Source: Thermoplasmata archaeon (lineage in GTDB: Archaea > Thermoplasmatota > E2 > UBA202 > DSCA01). From it: a stretch of DNA of 10,080 nt. Numbering within the stretch: position 1 is the first letter of the stretch; each line of letters starts with the position of its first letter. A model generated the notes under the pieces. The model saw nothing but the letters and a program-made list of their open reading frames with translations. It made no database searches and had not been told where the DNA came from. Both the position numbers and the translations under genes were made by a program. The stretch lies in contig JAGGSL010000129.1 of assembly GCA_021159125.1 (NCBI GenBank), forward strand, positions 1 through 10,080, given 5' to 3'. Positions 1-7,306 of this stretch are shown here, piece after piece.

Positions 1-90
1 AGGCAATATTTTGTCAACAAGTTTTGAATAAAGACTAAGCAGCATGTTCAAGTCCTTCCTTATATTTACTATTTCCTTGGCAATCTCCAT
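1..90 (-). CDS. N-terminal part of an unidentified small or helical protein, cut by the window edge
   Basis: Reading the minus strand from the ATG at 90 gives 30 uninterrupted codons to the window edge: MEIAKEIVNIRKDLNMLLSL, then YSKLVDKILP. The segment looks like one amphipathic or coiled-coil helix with regularly spaced I/L/V and many charged residues. A TATA-like element (CTTAAATATT on the minus strand) is centred about 26 bases before the ATG, so a leaderless transcript starting at or next to the ATG is expected. The helical start followed by ILP vaguely recalls small archaeal antitoxin-like proteins, but that is only an impression and no function is assigned. The C-terminus lies outside the window. 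The promoter position supports a real gene more than the short peptide does. Confidence 0.5.
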   Translation of the reverse strand, partial: MEIAKEIVNIRKDLNMLLSLYSKLVDKILP

Positions 91-110
91 GAGTATAAGA
101 GATAATTGCA

Positions 111-119
111 ATATTTAAG
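111..119 (-). promoter_or_regulatory. TATA box for the partial minus-strand gene
   Basis: The minus strand reads CTTAAATATT here, centred about 25-26 bases upstream of the ATG at 90. That is the normal archaeal TATA-to-start-site distance, so transcription should begin at the start codon. Confidence 0.45.
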
Positions 120-153
120 TTTTTGGAGAGTGACCCGCATCATATTCGCGCAA

Positions 154-167
154 AATACTTATATAAA
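154..167 (+). promoter_or_regulatory. TATA box for the large secreted protein gene
   Basis: The A/T-rich AATACTTATATAAA lies 17-30 bases before the GTG at 184. Depending on which eight bases bind TBP, the predicted transcript start falls at or within a few bases of the GTG. A purine-rich GGAGAGGT (176-183) directly abuts the GTG, too close for a standard Shine-Dalgarno. Confidence 0.5.
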
Positions 168-183
168 ATTGTAATGGAGAGGT

Positions 184-3100
184 GTGAACGGAAAATTAAC
201 AGAAAAAGCAGCTCTAACACTCACTTTTTTTGCCCTTATCCTGCCTGCCTTTTCCGTGCCGGGCTCTGCTGATGAATTCAATGAATTCCCTTTCCATCAG
301 GAAATAAGCATTCCTGCCTCTGATGACATGCTCTGCCAGCCGGTTGACATGTCCGTCCATTTTTCTCATCCCTGCTGGGCCGAAAATGAAAAAAGAAATT
401 CAATACGCGTTGTATATGACGACGGCTCTGAGAAAAGGGAGATAGAGTCCCAGGTCTATAATTTTCATTACACGGGCAATTCATACATAGATTCATGCAA
501 TGTTGTTTTCCTCATTCAGGGAAAGGGGAAATATTATGTCTATTACAGCGATAGGGAAACGGAGGCAGCACAGTATACAGACCATGTAAAAGTTTCAGAT
601 GACTCATATTTATACGAACCCATTCCAGGATATCGCATCTCCCTCAATTATTACAGGATAGAACAGGATGGCTATTCCATATACGGAATAGGGCAGGAGG
701 GCTCCTTTTTCGGCATAGACATGTCCCAGAAGGTAATAAAACAGCTGGACGGAAAGAAAGAGTTTAAGGCATTCAACTGGGGGCAGCTTGCCTCATTTGC
801 GATGTTCTGGTACGGCGGAAAAGATGAAGGGACAGACGAAAAGCTCGTGTCGAAGAAAATCATTGTGGACGGAAATCTTATGGTAAGGGTGGGAATCACG
901 AGCACATCATCGGACAAAAAAATGGAAACCAGCGCTGTATACACCTATTATTACTCCCCTTCAAAGGAAAAAAGGATTATCGCCAGCGTCAAACATGAGG
1001 CAATGGAAGAATGCAAAATTAAGGGGATGGAAGAAGACGACGGGCTTTATGCATATCTGCTGACAGTGAGATGCAGGAGCTCCACAATACCTGACCTGAA
1101 TCTGGGCTATATCCCTCCTTATCTGCACATAAACGCAGAGGACGGAACAATACACGAATACAATTTGGACCAGAATCCCAGCAATACCGACTACAGATGG
1201 CTCATCTCTGCAAAAGATGACATAGACCTTGGCGACAACCCATGGTTTTCAATAGATGACGGCGAAAAAGGGAAGGCATATGCCCTCATATTTAAAAACA
1301 ATACGGTAAGCAGCTACGAGAGTGGCATCCAGGTGGCAGCCACGGAAAAGCAGGAAATAAATGTGCCGGGGCTGGAGGTGGACGGCGGCGGGATAAGCGC
1401 AGGTCGGAACTCATACGAGGCAGGAGCTCACAATCTTGTAATCCCGAAAGGTTTTACCGCGAAATTCACTTCGGAATTTTTCTCGTCTCCTGACGGCGGC
1501 TTGCCTGCTGTTGAGAAAGAGGCGGATATCTTTCATAAACTTATTCCTTACAGGGATTATGGCGGAGCGAATAATGGCGGGAAAGGCGGGGAGAATGGAG
1601 AGAGATATTCTCTGACTGTTTTTCCGCATCTTGCTCCGTCATTTCCTTTTGCCCCTGCGATATCCGTTGTCACTGGCAGGAGATTGCCGGATGTGAGGGT
1701 TGAACTATGGAGAAATGACACAATGGTTTCCTCTGCGGTATGCAGCAGGATTCCTTTTATAGGCACTGACGGAAAGGTGAGATTTGACTGGAAAAATGCA
1801 ACTCTCATGAAGAAGGCTGTGTTTATCGATGTAAAGCCGGGAGAATACATGGTGAAGGTTTTCAGAAGGGACAAATATGTGGGGGCAAAGCCGGTTTATG
1901 TGGACAGGGATATGGCAGTGCATGTGATATGCGGTTTTGAGGGAAATGTCAGACTCCGCATTTCGGACCAGAACGGAAATGAGATAAGCAATGCAGACAT
2001 ATTTCTTCAGAAGAACGGGAAGATTTATTCATTCAATTCGACCGATATTGATGGAAGGGCAGTCGTGAGAGCGCCTTCTCCTTCTGCTTATGCCTTGAAG
2101 GTGTGTTACAAGGGCTTTGTTGTTTATGAAGAGAACGTAAGCTTGCCGGCTTTTGCCGAAAGAAAAGTGCAGGTCGAGTTGAATGATCTGGATGTTTATG
2201 TAGCCGACGCTCTTAACCTTCCCCCCGGGGTTGCCATCTCTCCTGTCCTTACAAGCAGTGAGATGGAAAAGCCCGCAAACATATATGGCGAGGAAGTTTC
2301 TCCGGGGCAATATTCATTCAAAGACCTTCCGTCTGCTTCTTACACCCTTTACCTTAGATACAAATCATTTTCGGTGAGCCGGGAGGTAAGCATTCCGGAT
2401 GAAAGATATGTGCATGTAACATTTCCTGCCGTGTATTTGCTGAAAGTCAAGCCATTGAATTCGAGGGGCATGGGGATAAATGGCGTGGATATTGAAATAA
2501 GAAGGGAGGGAAAGATTATCAAAAACAATGAGGTTCCTCCAGGAAAATATGATGTCGTGCTGAAGGAAGGGGGCAAAATCATAGGGAGAAGGGAAGTTTT
2601 TGTAACTCAAGATACGGAGTTGAGCATGGTCACATCAAAGGGCGTTATTTTCCCTGAAATTTTTTCTGCGATAATAATTGCTGTTGCTGCCCTCATTATT
2701 TTTTTTAAAAAAAGGAGTGTGCGCCGTATTTTCATTGTTTCTTCAGCCGCTCTTCTTTTAATGTCAACGCTTTATCCATGGTGGCATATGGAAGGGAATG
2801 GGAACATGCATGTCTCGACCAAAGTTTATCTCGTTCCCGCAAAAATGGTTACCGTCGGGGCTGCCGATAATTTTCTCAATGGAGAGGTTGCGTCAATGCC
2901 ATCTCTTTTCTCGACAATGATTTTTGTTGTTATGGCAATGCTGTTGCTTTCTGCAGTCGCAATAGCTGCATTTCTTGTTTTACAAAAAAAAGTTATTTTT
3001 GTCGCAGCCATGGCTTTTTCAATCTCGTCAATTTTAATTTTTTCATACGGCATGTCTCAGGTTACAGACGCAACGACAGGCAGTTTCTGGGGGAGCGGTA

Positions 3101-3258
3101 TGATAAACATAACTCTGCCGGGAATGAGCGAAGGACTCCATTGCGTCTGGTCGCCTTCAGTGGGCTATTACATGGCAATCCTTGCAGTAATTTTGTTGCT
3201 CATACCAGTTATTCTTGACGCCAGAGTGAAAATTTTTCGGAAAATGGAGGGCAATTGA
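184..3258 (+). CDS. Large secreted, beta-rich protein with a five-helix C-terminal membrane domain; function unknown
   Basis: This 1024-residue protein starts with GTG; no better start in frame lies nearby. Residues 1-29 form a Sec signal peptide with a hydrophobic core (ALTLTFFALILPAF) and likely cleavage after GSA. Residues 30 to about 480 are an extracellular part rich in aromatic and beta-strand residues (for example KYYVYYSDRE), which I do not recognise. Residues about 500-815 contain four beta-sandwich-like segments (about 500-584, 586-668, 669-748, 750-815), each with a turn of the type PGEY/PGQY/PGKY or SAYAL, like carboxypeptidase-regulatory or Ig-like surface domains. Five predicted helices follow at about 823-841, 849-867, 911-933, 937-956 and 994-1013. 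Basic loops (KKRSVRR, QKK, and the C-terminal tail) fit an outside N-terminus and a cytoplasmic C-terminus. It stands alone in its own transcription unit. A cell-surface role is inferred; no enzyme motif is visible. Confidence 0.85.
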   Translation: MNGKLTEKAALTLTFFALILPAFSVPGSADEFNEFPFHQEISIPASDDMLCQPVDMSVHFSHPCWAENEKRNSIRVVYDDGSEKREIESQVYNFHYTGNSYIDSCNVVFLIQGKGKYYVYYSDRETEAAQYTDHVKVSDDSYLYEPIPGYRISLNYYRIEQDGYSIYGIGQEGSFFGIDMSQKVIKQLDGKKEFKAFNWGQLASFAMFWYGGKDEGTDEKLVSKKIIVDGNLMVRVGITSTSSDKKMETSAVYTYYYSPSKEKRIIASVKHEAMEECKIKGMEEDDGLYAYLLTVRCRSSTIPDLNLGYIPPYLHINAEDGTIHEYNLDQNPSNTDYRWLISAKDDIDLGDNPWFSIDDGEKGKAYALIFKNNTVSSYESGIQVAATEKQEINVPGLEVDGGGISAGRNSYEAGAHNLVIPKGFTAKFTSEFFSSPDGGLPAVEKEADIFHKLIPYRDYGGANNGGKGGENGERYSLTVFPHLAPSFPFAPAISVVTGRRLPDVRVELWRNDTMVSSAVCSRIPFIGTDGKVRFDWKNATLMKKAVFIDVKPGEYMVKVFRRDKYVGAKPVYVDRDMAVHVICGFEGNVRLRISDQNGNEISNADIFLQKNGKIYSFNSTDIDGRAVVRAPSPSAYALKVCYKGFVVYEENVSLPAFAERKVQVELNDLDVYVADALNLPPGVAISPVLTSSEMEKPANIYGEEVSPGQYSFKDLPSASYTLYLRYKSFSVSREVSIPDERYVHVTFPAVYLLKVKPLNSRGMGINGVDIEIRREGKIIKNNEVPPGKYDVVLKEGGKIIGRREVFVTQDTELSMVTSKGVIFPEIFSAIIIAVAALIIFFKKRSVRRIFIVSSAALLLMSTLYPWWHMEGNGNMHVSTKVYLVPAKMVTVGAADNFLNGEVASMPSLFSTMIFVVMAMLLLSAVAIAAFLVLQKKVIFVAAMAFSISSILIFSYGMSQVTDATTGSFWGSGMINITLPGMSEGLHCVWSPSVGYYMAILAVILLLIPVILDARVKIFRKMEGN

Positions 3259-3290
3259 CAGATAATGTCTGCTTTTGACCTTTCCCCAAA

Positions 3291-3301
3291 GTTTTAAAAC
3301 G
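3291..3301 (+). promoter_or_regulatory. TATA box for the DHH-topA operon
   Basis: GTTTTAAAAC is centred near 3295-3296, exactly about 26 bases before the ATG at 3321. This predicts a leaderless operon mRNA. No Shine-Dalgarno sequence precedes the ATG, in agreement. Confidence 0.6.
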
Positions 3302-3320
3302 TTGATTATACTTTCCTCGC

Positions 3321-4640
3321 ATGGAATTTGAGCAGGTGGCAGGGCATGCGGCAGAACTCATACACTCGCTTCCGAAAGGAGAGCGCATACGCATAATTTC
3401 CCACTGCGATGCAGACGGCATAGCATCTGCTGCCATCATGGCCATCTCCCTTGCCCGCGCAGGATACAGATTCCACGTTTCAATAAAAAAGACAGGACCC
3501 GGCATAACTGACGGAATAGGCGAAAACGAGCTGGCAATATTCTGCGATATCGGAAGCACAAATCTGGAAGAGCTCAACAATTTGAAATGCAGGGTCATAC
3601 TCTGCGACCATCACATGATTAAAGGTGAGCTGACGAACGGCATAAATTTGAATGCTCGGATTTACAACATGGACGGAAGCAGGGAAGTATGCGGTGCCAC
3701 AGCCACCCTTGCTTTGTCTCTTGCAATGGATGAAAAAAATATTGACCTGGCACAGCTTGCAATTGTCGGAGCAATAGGTGACAAGCAGGATAAAGGCGGA
3801 TTTACAGGATACAACAAAAAAGTGCTGGAAATGGCAATCGAAAAAGGCTTCATAGAGATGAAGGAGGAAACAACCTTTTCGCCAGATAAAAGTTTGATGG
3901 ATTCGCTTGAAGAATGCATCGAACCGTATTTCTCAAATTTTTCCGGCGGAGGAGCTGTCAGATTTCTTCAAGAAATCGGCATAGACCCGCTCAAAAAATT
4001 TACAGACCTTGAGGAAGCAGAAGCAAAAAAGTTGCTCTCAGGGCTTGCATTGAAACTTGTCGAGCAGGGAGCTGAAGAGTTTGCTCTCACAAGAATTGCG
4101 CCATACGGGCAGAATTATGGCAATCTTTATGACATCAGCTCAAAATTAAATGCATGCGCGAGAGAGGGGGAAGAAGGAGTTGGAATCGCTGCCTGTTTCA
4201 ACGATAAAGATGCGATGAAGAAAGCAGAAGAATTGCAGTCCCGGTACAGGGAAAAAATAAGGCATGAGATGAGAGAGCTGGAGAAGGAAAAAGTGGAAGA
4301 ACTGTCGCATATCAGCTATTTCCATACAAAAAAATCCTCTCTCGGAGGGGTGCTCGCAGGTCTGGCAATGCTTTATCTTCCGAACTTCAATAAGGAAAAG
4401 GCGGTTGTTTCCATATCCGGCGGCGACAAAAAAGTGGACATATCCGGAAGGGGAACGGAAAGGCTGGTTTCAAAAGGGCTTGATCTGGCAGAGGGAATGT
4501 ATGTTGCGGCATCTGCTGTCGGCGGGGGCGGCGGCGGGCATCCCATAGCGGCAGGCGCCACCATCCCTCCTGGCAAAGAAAAGGAATTTCTGGAGAAACT
4601 GGATGCCGTGCTTGCTGAAAAGATGAGAGGTGAGAAATGA
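3321..4640 (+). CDS. RecJ-like DHH/DHHA1 family phosphoesterase (predicted single-strand nuclease)
   Basis: The 439-residue protein has all the metal-binding motifs of the DHH superfamily: H28-x-D30-x-D32 in SHCDADGIASA, D76 in FCDIGS, D96-H97-H98 in LCDHH, and D154 in GAIGD. The C-terminal DHHA1 substrate-binding domain ends with a glycine-rich loop, GGGGGGHPIAAGA, at 401-413. A charged coiled segment (about residues 295-325, QSRYREKIRHEMRELEKEK) separates the two domains. Archaeal members of this family (RecJ-like/GAN-type) are 5'-3' exonucleases or factors bound to the GINS/CMG replication complex, and some act on RNA or nucleotides, so the exact substrate is not settled here. The gene opens a two-gene operon; its TGA overlaps the ATG of topA (ATGA, 4637-4640), which supports a role in DNA replication or repair. 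Active-site residues appear intact. Confidence 0.92.
   Translation: MEFEQVAGHAAELIHSLPKGERIRIISHCDADGIASAAIMAISLARAGYRFHVSIKKTGPGITDGIGENELAIFCDIGSTNLEELNNLKCRVILCDHHMIKGELTNGINLNARIYNMDGSREVCGATATLALSLAMDEKNIDLAQLAIVGAIGDKQDKGGFTGYNKKVLEMAIEKGFIEMKEETTFSPDKSLMDSLEECIEPYFSNFSGGGAVRFLQEIGIDPLKKFTDLEEAEAKKLLSGLALKLVEQGAEEFALTRIAPYGQNYGNLYDISSKLNACAREGEEGVGIAACFNDKDAMKKAEELQSRYREKIRHEMRELEKEKVEELSHISYFHTKKSSLGGVLAGLAMLYLPNFNKEKAVVSISGGDKKVDISGRGTERLVSKGLDLAEGMYVAASAVGGGGGGHPIAAGATIPPGKEKEFLEKLDAVLAEKMRGEK
4627..4633 (+). promoter_or_regulatory. Shine-Dalgarno site for topA
   Basis: GAGGTGA matches the archaeal 16S anti-Shine-Dalgarno and sits 3 bases before the topA ATG at 4637, inside the end of the upstream gene. 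It marks topA as an internal operon gene started by a leadered mechanism, in contrast to the leaderless first gene. Confidence 0.65.
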
Positions 4641-6643
4641 AGACGCTTGTTATATGCGAGAAGGATATGGCTGCACGCAGGATAGCATATATTCTCTCAA
4701 ACGGGAAAGTTTCAAATGCGAGACTGAACGGCATTCCGTATTACACATTCAATGATGGCGAGTGGAAGGTCATAGGGCTGAGAGGGCACATAATAAAGCT
4801 TGATTATCCGAGGGAATACAACAGGTGGAATGGTATAGCTCCTCTGAAACTGGTTGACATAGAGCCTGTGAAGAAGATAAGCAACAGAAATATAGCTGAT
4901 GCCATAAAAAAACTGGCGGAAGGAGCAGACAGAGTCATTGTGGCGACAGATTATGACCGGGAAGGTGAGCTGATAGGAGTGGAAGGTCTTGAAATTTTAG
5001 ATAAAGGGCTTAAAAAGATAGATATCGGAAGGGCAAAGTTCAGCTCTCTAATACCGCATGAAATCAGCAGGGCATTTGGCAATCTTTCCGATGTGGATTA
5101 CAATCTCGCGCAATCGGCGGAGGCAAGGCAGATAATAGACCTTGCATGGGGAGCAGCTCTGACCAGATTCATATCCCTTGCATCAAACCAGCTCGGAAAG
5201 GACTTTCTTTCGGTGGGCAGGGTTCAGACTCCCACTCTCGCATTGATAGTTAAGAGGGAAAAAGAGATACAGGATTTTGTTCCCACGCCTTACTGGAAAA
5301 TAATGGCAGACATGGTTTCCGAAGAAGGAAAGTTTTCCGCCGTGCATGCCCACGGAAAATTCCTTGAAAAGGAAAAGGCAGATGAGATATACAATAAAGT
5401 AAAGGATGCAAAAAAGGGCATAGTTACATTTTATGAAAGAAAGAGGAAAGAGGAATATCCTCCGTCGCCATTTGACACCACCACTCTCCTGAGGGAGGCA
5501 TCTCGCCTCGGATTTACTGCCGCGTCTGCAATGAAAATAGCAGAGTCGCTTTACATGAGAGGACTTATTTCATATCCCCGTACGGACAATACCGTCTATC
5601 CTCCTGGGCTGCAGATAAAGACAATAGTTGGGAAGCTGGCAGATGTATTTCCGAAAGAGGCAAAGCAGGTAATGGAAAATGGAAGGGCGAGCCCTACAAA
5701 GGGCAAAAAAATCAGCCAGGACCATCCGCCGATTCATCCTGTGGACGTCGCCGCTAAGGAAAAACTGGACAGCAGGGAGTGGAAAATATATGAACTGGTG
5801 GTGAGAAGATTCCTTGCAACTCTGGCCAAAAATGCCGTTGCGGAAGTGTCGAAGGCAGAGATAGACGTCAAAGGAGAAAAGTTCGTTGCAGAGGGTTATG
5901 AAACGATTGAGAAAAACTGGAAGGACATTTATACTTACATCAAAACAAAGGAGCAGCCGCTGAGGTTGAGGGAAGGAGAAGAGGTTGATATCGAAGCAAT
6001 GAAGAAGATAAAGAAGGAAACGAAACCCCCGGACAGATACAGCCAGGGCACGCTTCTTGCAGAAATGGAAAAGAACAATCTTGGAACAAAATCGACAAGG
6101 CATGAGATAATAGAGAAGCTTTACTACCGCAATTACATAAAGGGGAAAAGGATAGTTCCGACTCCTGCAGGAATAGCGGTTACCGAAGCACTGGAGAGAA
6201 GCGCGGAAAGGATAACAAAGCCGGATATGACAGCAGAGCTGGAAAAGGAGATGAACGAGATAGCTGAAGGAAGGAAAACCCTGGAAGAGGTTGTCAACGA
6301 TTCAAGGAGATTGCTGAGAGAGGCAATAGAATTGCTCGAGAAAAGGAAGGAAGAAGTAGGCAGAGTGATAAAAGATGCCATGTTCAAGCAGAATTTTGCA
6401 GGCAAATGCCCGAAATGCGGCGGAGACCTTGTAATAATGAAATCAAGGAAAGGAAAGAGATTTATTGGTTGCTCGAATTTTCCGAAATGCAGCAACAGCT
6501 ATCCTCTGCCGCAGCGTGGCAGCGTGATATTTGAAGGGGAATACTGCCAGTATTGCGGCGCTCCCATAATGACGGTAATCTACAAAAGAAAATGGAAAAA
6601 ATGCGTGAATCCCGAATGCCCGTCGAATAAGGAAAAGAAGTAG
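4637..6643 (+). CDS. topA: DNA topoisomerase I (type IA), archaeal type
   Basis: This 668-residue enzyme relaxes negative supercoils by cutting one DNA strand through a 5'-phosphotyrosine link. The N-terminal Toprim domain shows E8 (VICEKDMAARRIA) and the acidic metal triad D105-x-D107-x-E109 in TDYDREGE. The catalytic tyrosine is Y313 in GLISYPRTDNT. The central domains include the conserved SVGRVQTPTLALI and the GTKSTRHEIIEKL region. The C-terminus carries two zinc ribbons: C591-x2-C594 with C612-x5-C618, and C637-x2-C640 with C656-x4-C661. The size fits archaeal topoisomerase I; no helicase domain is present, so it is not reverse gyrase. It is translationally coupled to the RecJ-like gene by a 4-base overlap. 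Its stop lies 2 bases from the stop of the opposing L40e gene. Confidence 0.97.
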   Translation: MKTLVICEKDMAARRIAYILSNGKVSNARLNGIPYYTFNDGEWKVIGLRGHIIKLDYPREYNRWNGIAPLKLVDIEPVKKISNRNIADAIKKLAEGADRVIVATDYDREGELIGVEGLEILDKGLKKIDIGRAKFSSLIPHEISRAFGNLSDVDYNLAQSAEARQIIDLAWGAALTRFISLASNQLGKDFLSVGRVQTPTLALIVKREKEIQDFVPTPYWKIMADMVSEEGKFSAVHAHGKFLEKEKADEIYNKVKDAKKGIVTFYERKRKEEYPPSPFDTTTLLREASRLGFTAASAMKIAESLYMRGLISYPRTDNTVYPPGLQIKTIVGKLADVFPKEAKQVMENGRASPTKGKKISQDHPPIHPVDVAAKEKLDSREWKIYELVVRRFLATLAKNAVAEVSKAEIDVKGEKFVAEGYETIEKNWKDIYTYIKTKEQPLRLREGEEVDIEAMKKIKKETKPPDRYSQGTLLAEMEKNNLGTKSTRHEIIEKLYYRNYIKGKRIVPTPAGIAVTEALERSAERITKPDMTAELEKEMNEIAEGRKTLEEVVNDSRRLLREAIELLEKRKEEVGRVIKDAMFKQNFAGKCPKCGGDLVIMKSRKGKRFIGCSNFPKCSNSYPLPQRGSVIFEGEYCQYCGAPIMTVIYKRKWKKCVNPECPSNKEKK

Positions 6644-6645
6644 GA

Positions 6646-6786
6646 TTATGCCCCTCTCGATTTCACTCTCAGATCCTTTGAACCGCACTTCCTGCATCTA
6701 ACTGCCTTTGGCGCATTTCTTGCACCGCACTTCATGCATATGAGTTTGTTCAGCAGTCTCGCTTCCGCTTCCGGAAATTTTGCCAT
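6646..6786 (-). CDS. rpl40e: 50S ribosomal protein L40e
   Basis: A 46-residue minus-strand protein begins MAKFPEAEARLLNKLICMKC. It matches the archaeal L40e pattern (MA-x-FPEAEARLL followed by a C4 zinc module). The zinc ligands are C17-x2-C20 and C31-x2-C34 (ICMKCGARNAPKAVRCRKCG), followed by a basic tail. Archaeal L40e is normally about 48-50 residues, so this copy is complete. It is a component of the large ribosomal subunit. The ATG at 6786 is preceded by a TATA-like element about 26 bases upstream on the minus strand, so the mRNA should be leaderless. It is divergent from S15 and convergent with topA, with only bases 6644-6645 between the two stop codons. Confidence 0.95.
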   Translation of the reverse strand: MAKFPEAEARLLNKLICMKCGARNAPKAVRCRKCGSKDLRVKSRGA

Positions 6787-6807
6787 GGATGGGTAAGCCC
6801 ATGCCCT

Positions 6808-6819
6808 TTTTAATATTTT
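6808..6819 (-). promoter_or_regulatory. TATA box for the L40e gene
   Basis: The minus strand reads AAATATTAAAA here, centred about 26-27 bases upstream of the ATG at 6786. This again predicts transcription from the start codon. Confidence 0.5.
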
Positions 6820-6853
6820 TTATTGGAATGCCATGATAAAAAACTCGCCAATA

Positions 6854-6861
6854 TTTATATA
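6854..6861 (+). promoter_or_regulatory. TATA box for the S15 gene
   Basis: TTTATATA is centred 26-27 bases before the ATG at 6884. This fixes 6884 as the likely first base of both mRNA and coding sequence and argues against the in-frame ATG at 6833, which lies upstream of the TATA box. Confidence 0.65.
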
Positions 6862-6883
6862 TGAAATACTCATTCAGCCTTCT

Positions 6884-7306
6884 ATGGCAAGGATGCATCT
6901 AAGGAAAAAGGGAAAGGCATCATCAAAGCATCCCATCGAGAGAAAACATCCCAAATGGGGAGCAAATCCAAAAGAGGTAGAGGAAAGAATAGTCAAGATG
7001 GCGGAGGAAGGAAAATCCCCTGCAATGATAGGCACAATACTCAGGGATTCGTACGGCGTTCCGGACATTAAAGCAGCGACGGGCAAGAAACTCAGCAGGA
7101 TTCTGAAGGAGCATAACCTCCTCCCGGATGTGCCCGAAGACCTTGACAACCTTCTCACCAAGAGAGAGAGGCTCAAGGAGCATCTATCTGCAAATCCAAG
7201 AGACATACACAACAACAGAAGGTTGCATCTCATAGAGGCAAAAATAAGACGCCTCATGAAATATTACAGAAGGAAAGGAAGGATTTCCGATAAAGTTTCG
7301 CTATAA
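6884..7306 (+). CDS. rps15: 30S ribosomal protein S15, archaeal/eukaryotic type
   Basis: The 140-residue product begins MARMHLRKKGKASSKHP, the typical archaeal S15 start. An N-terminal domain (about residues 1-60, with the HPKWGANPKEVEERIVKMAEEGKSP helix) is followed by the bacterial-like S15 core (about 65-140), with the conserved RDIHNNRRLHLIEAKIRRL helix and YYRRKG near the C-terminus. It binds 16S rRNA in the small-subunit platform. I place the start at 6884, not at the ATG at 6833, because the extra 17 residues (MIKNSPIFIYEILIQPS) are not part of the family and the TATA box lies inside them. The stop abuts the stop of the opposing RuvC-like gene with no intervening base. Confidence 0.95.
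   Translation: MARMHLRKKGKASSKHPIERKHPKWGANPKEVEERIVKMAEEGKSPAMIGTILRDSYGVPDIKAATGKKLSRILKEHNLLPDVPEDLDNLLTKRERLKEHLSANPRDIHNNRRLHLIEAKIRRLMKYYRRKGRISDKVSL

Noticed and set aside
3209..3598. 129-codon minus-strand frame across the start of the DHH gene
   Set aside because: It crosses the promoter and the DHH motif region on the opposite strand and has no recognisable content.
4518..4556. G-rich run (GGCGGGGGCGGCGGCGGG) as a possible G-quadruplex or repeat
   Set aside because: It encodes the conserved glycine loop of the DHHA1 domain, which fully explains the composition.
5570..6103. 177-codon minus-strand frame inside topA
   Set aside because: It lies entirely opposite the strongly conserved topA coding region, has a phenylalanine/leucine/cysteine-rich low-information product and no promoter; it is a shadow.
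6443..6697. Minus-strand frame overlapping the end of topA and of L40e
   Set aside because: The zinc ribbon of topA and the L40e frame explain this DNA; the product contains no motif.
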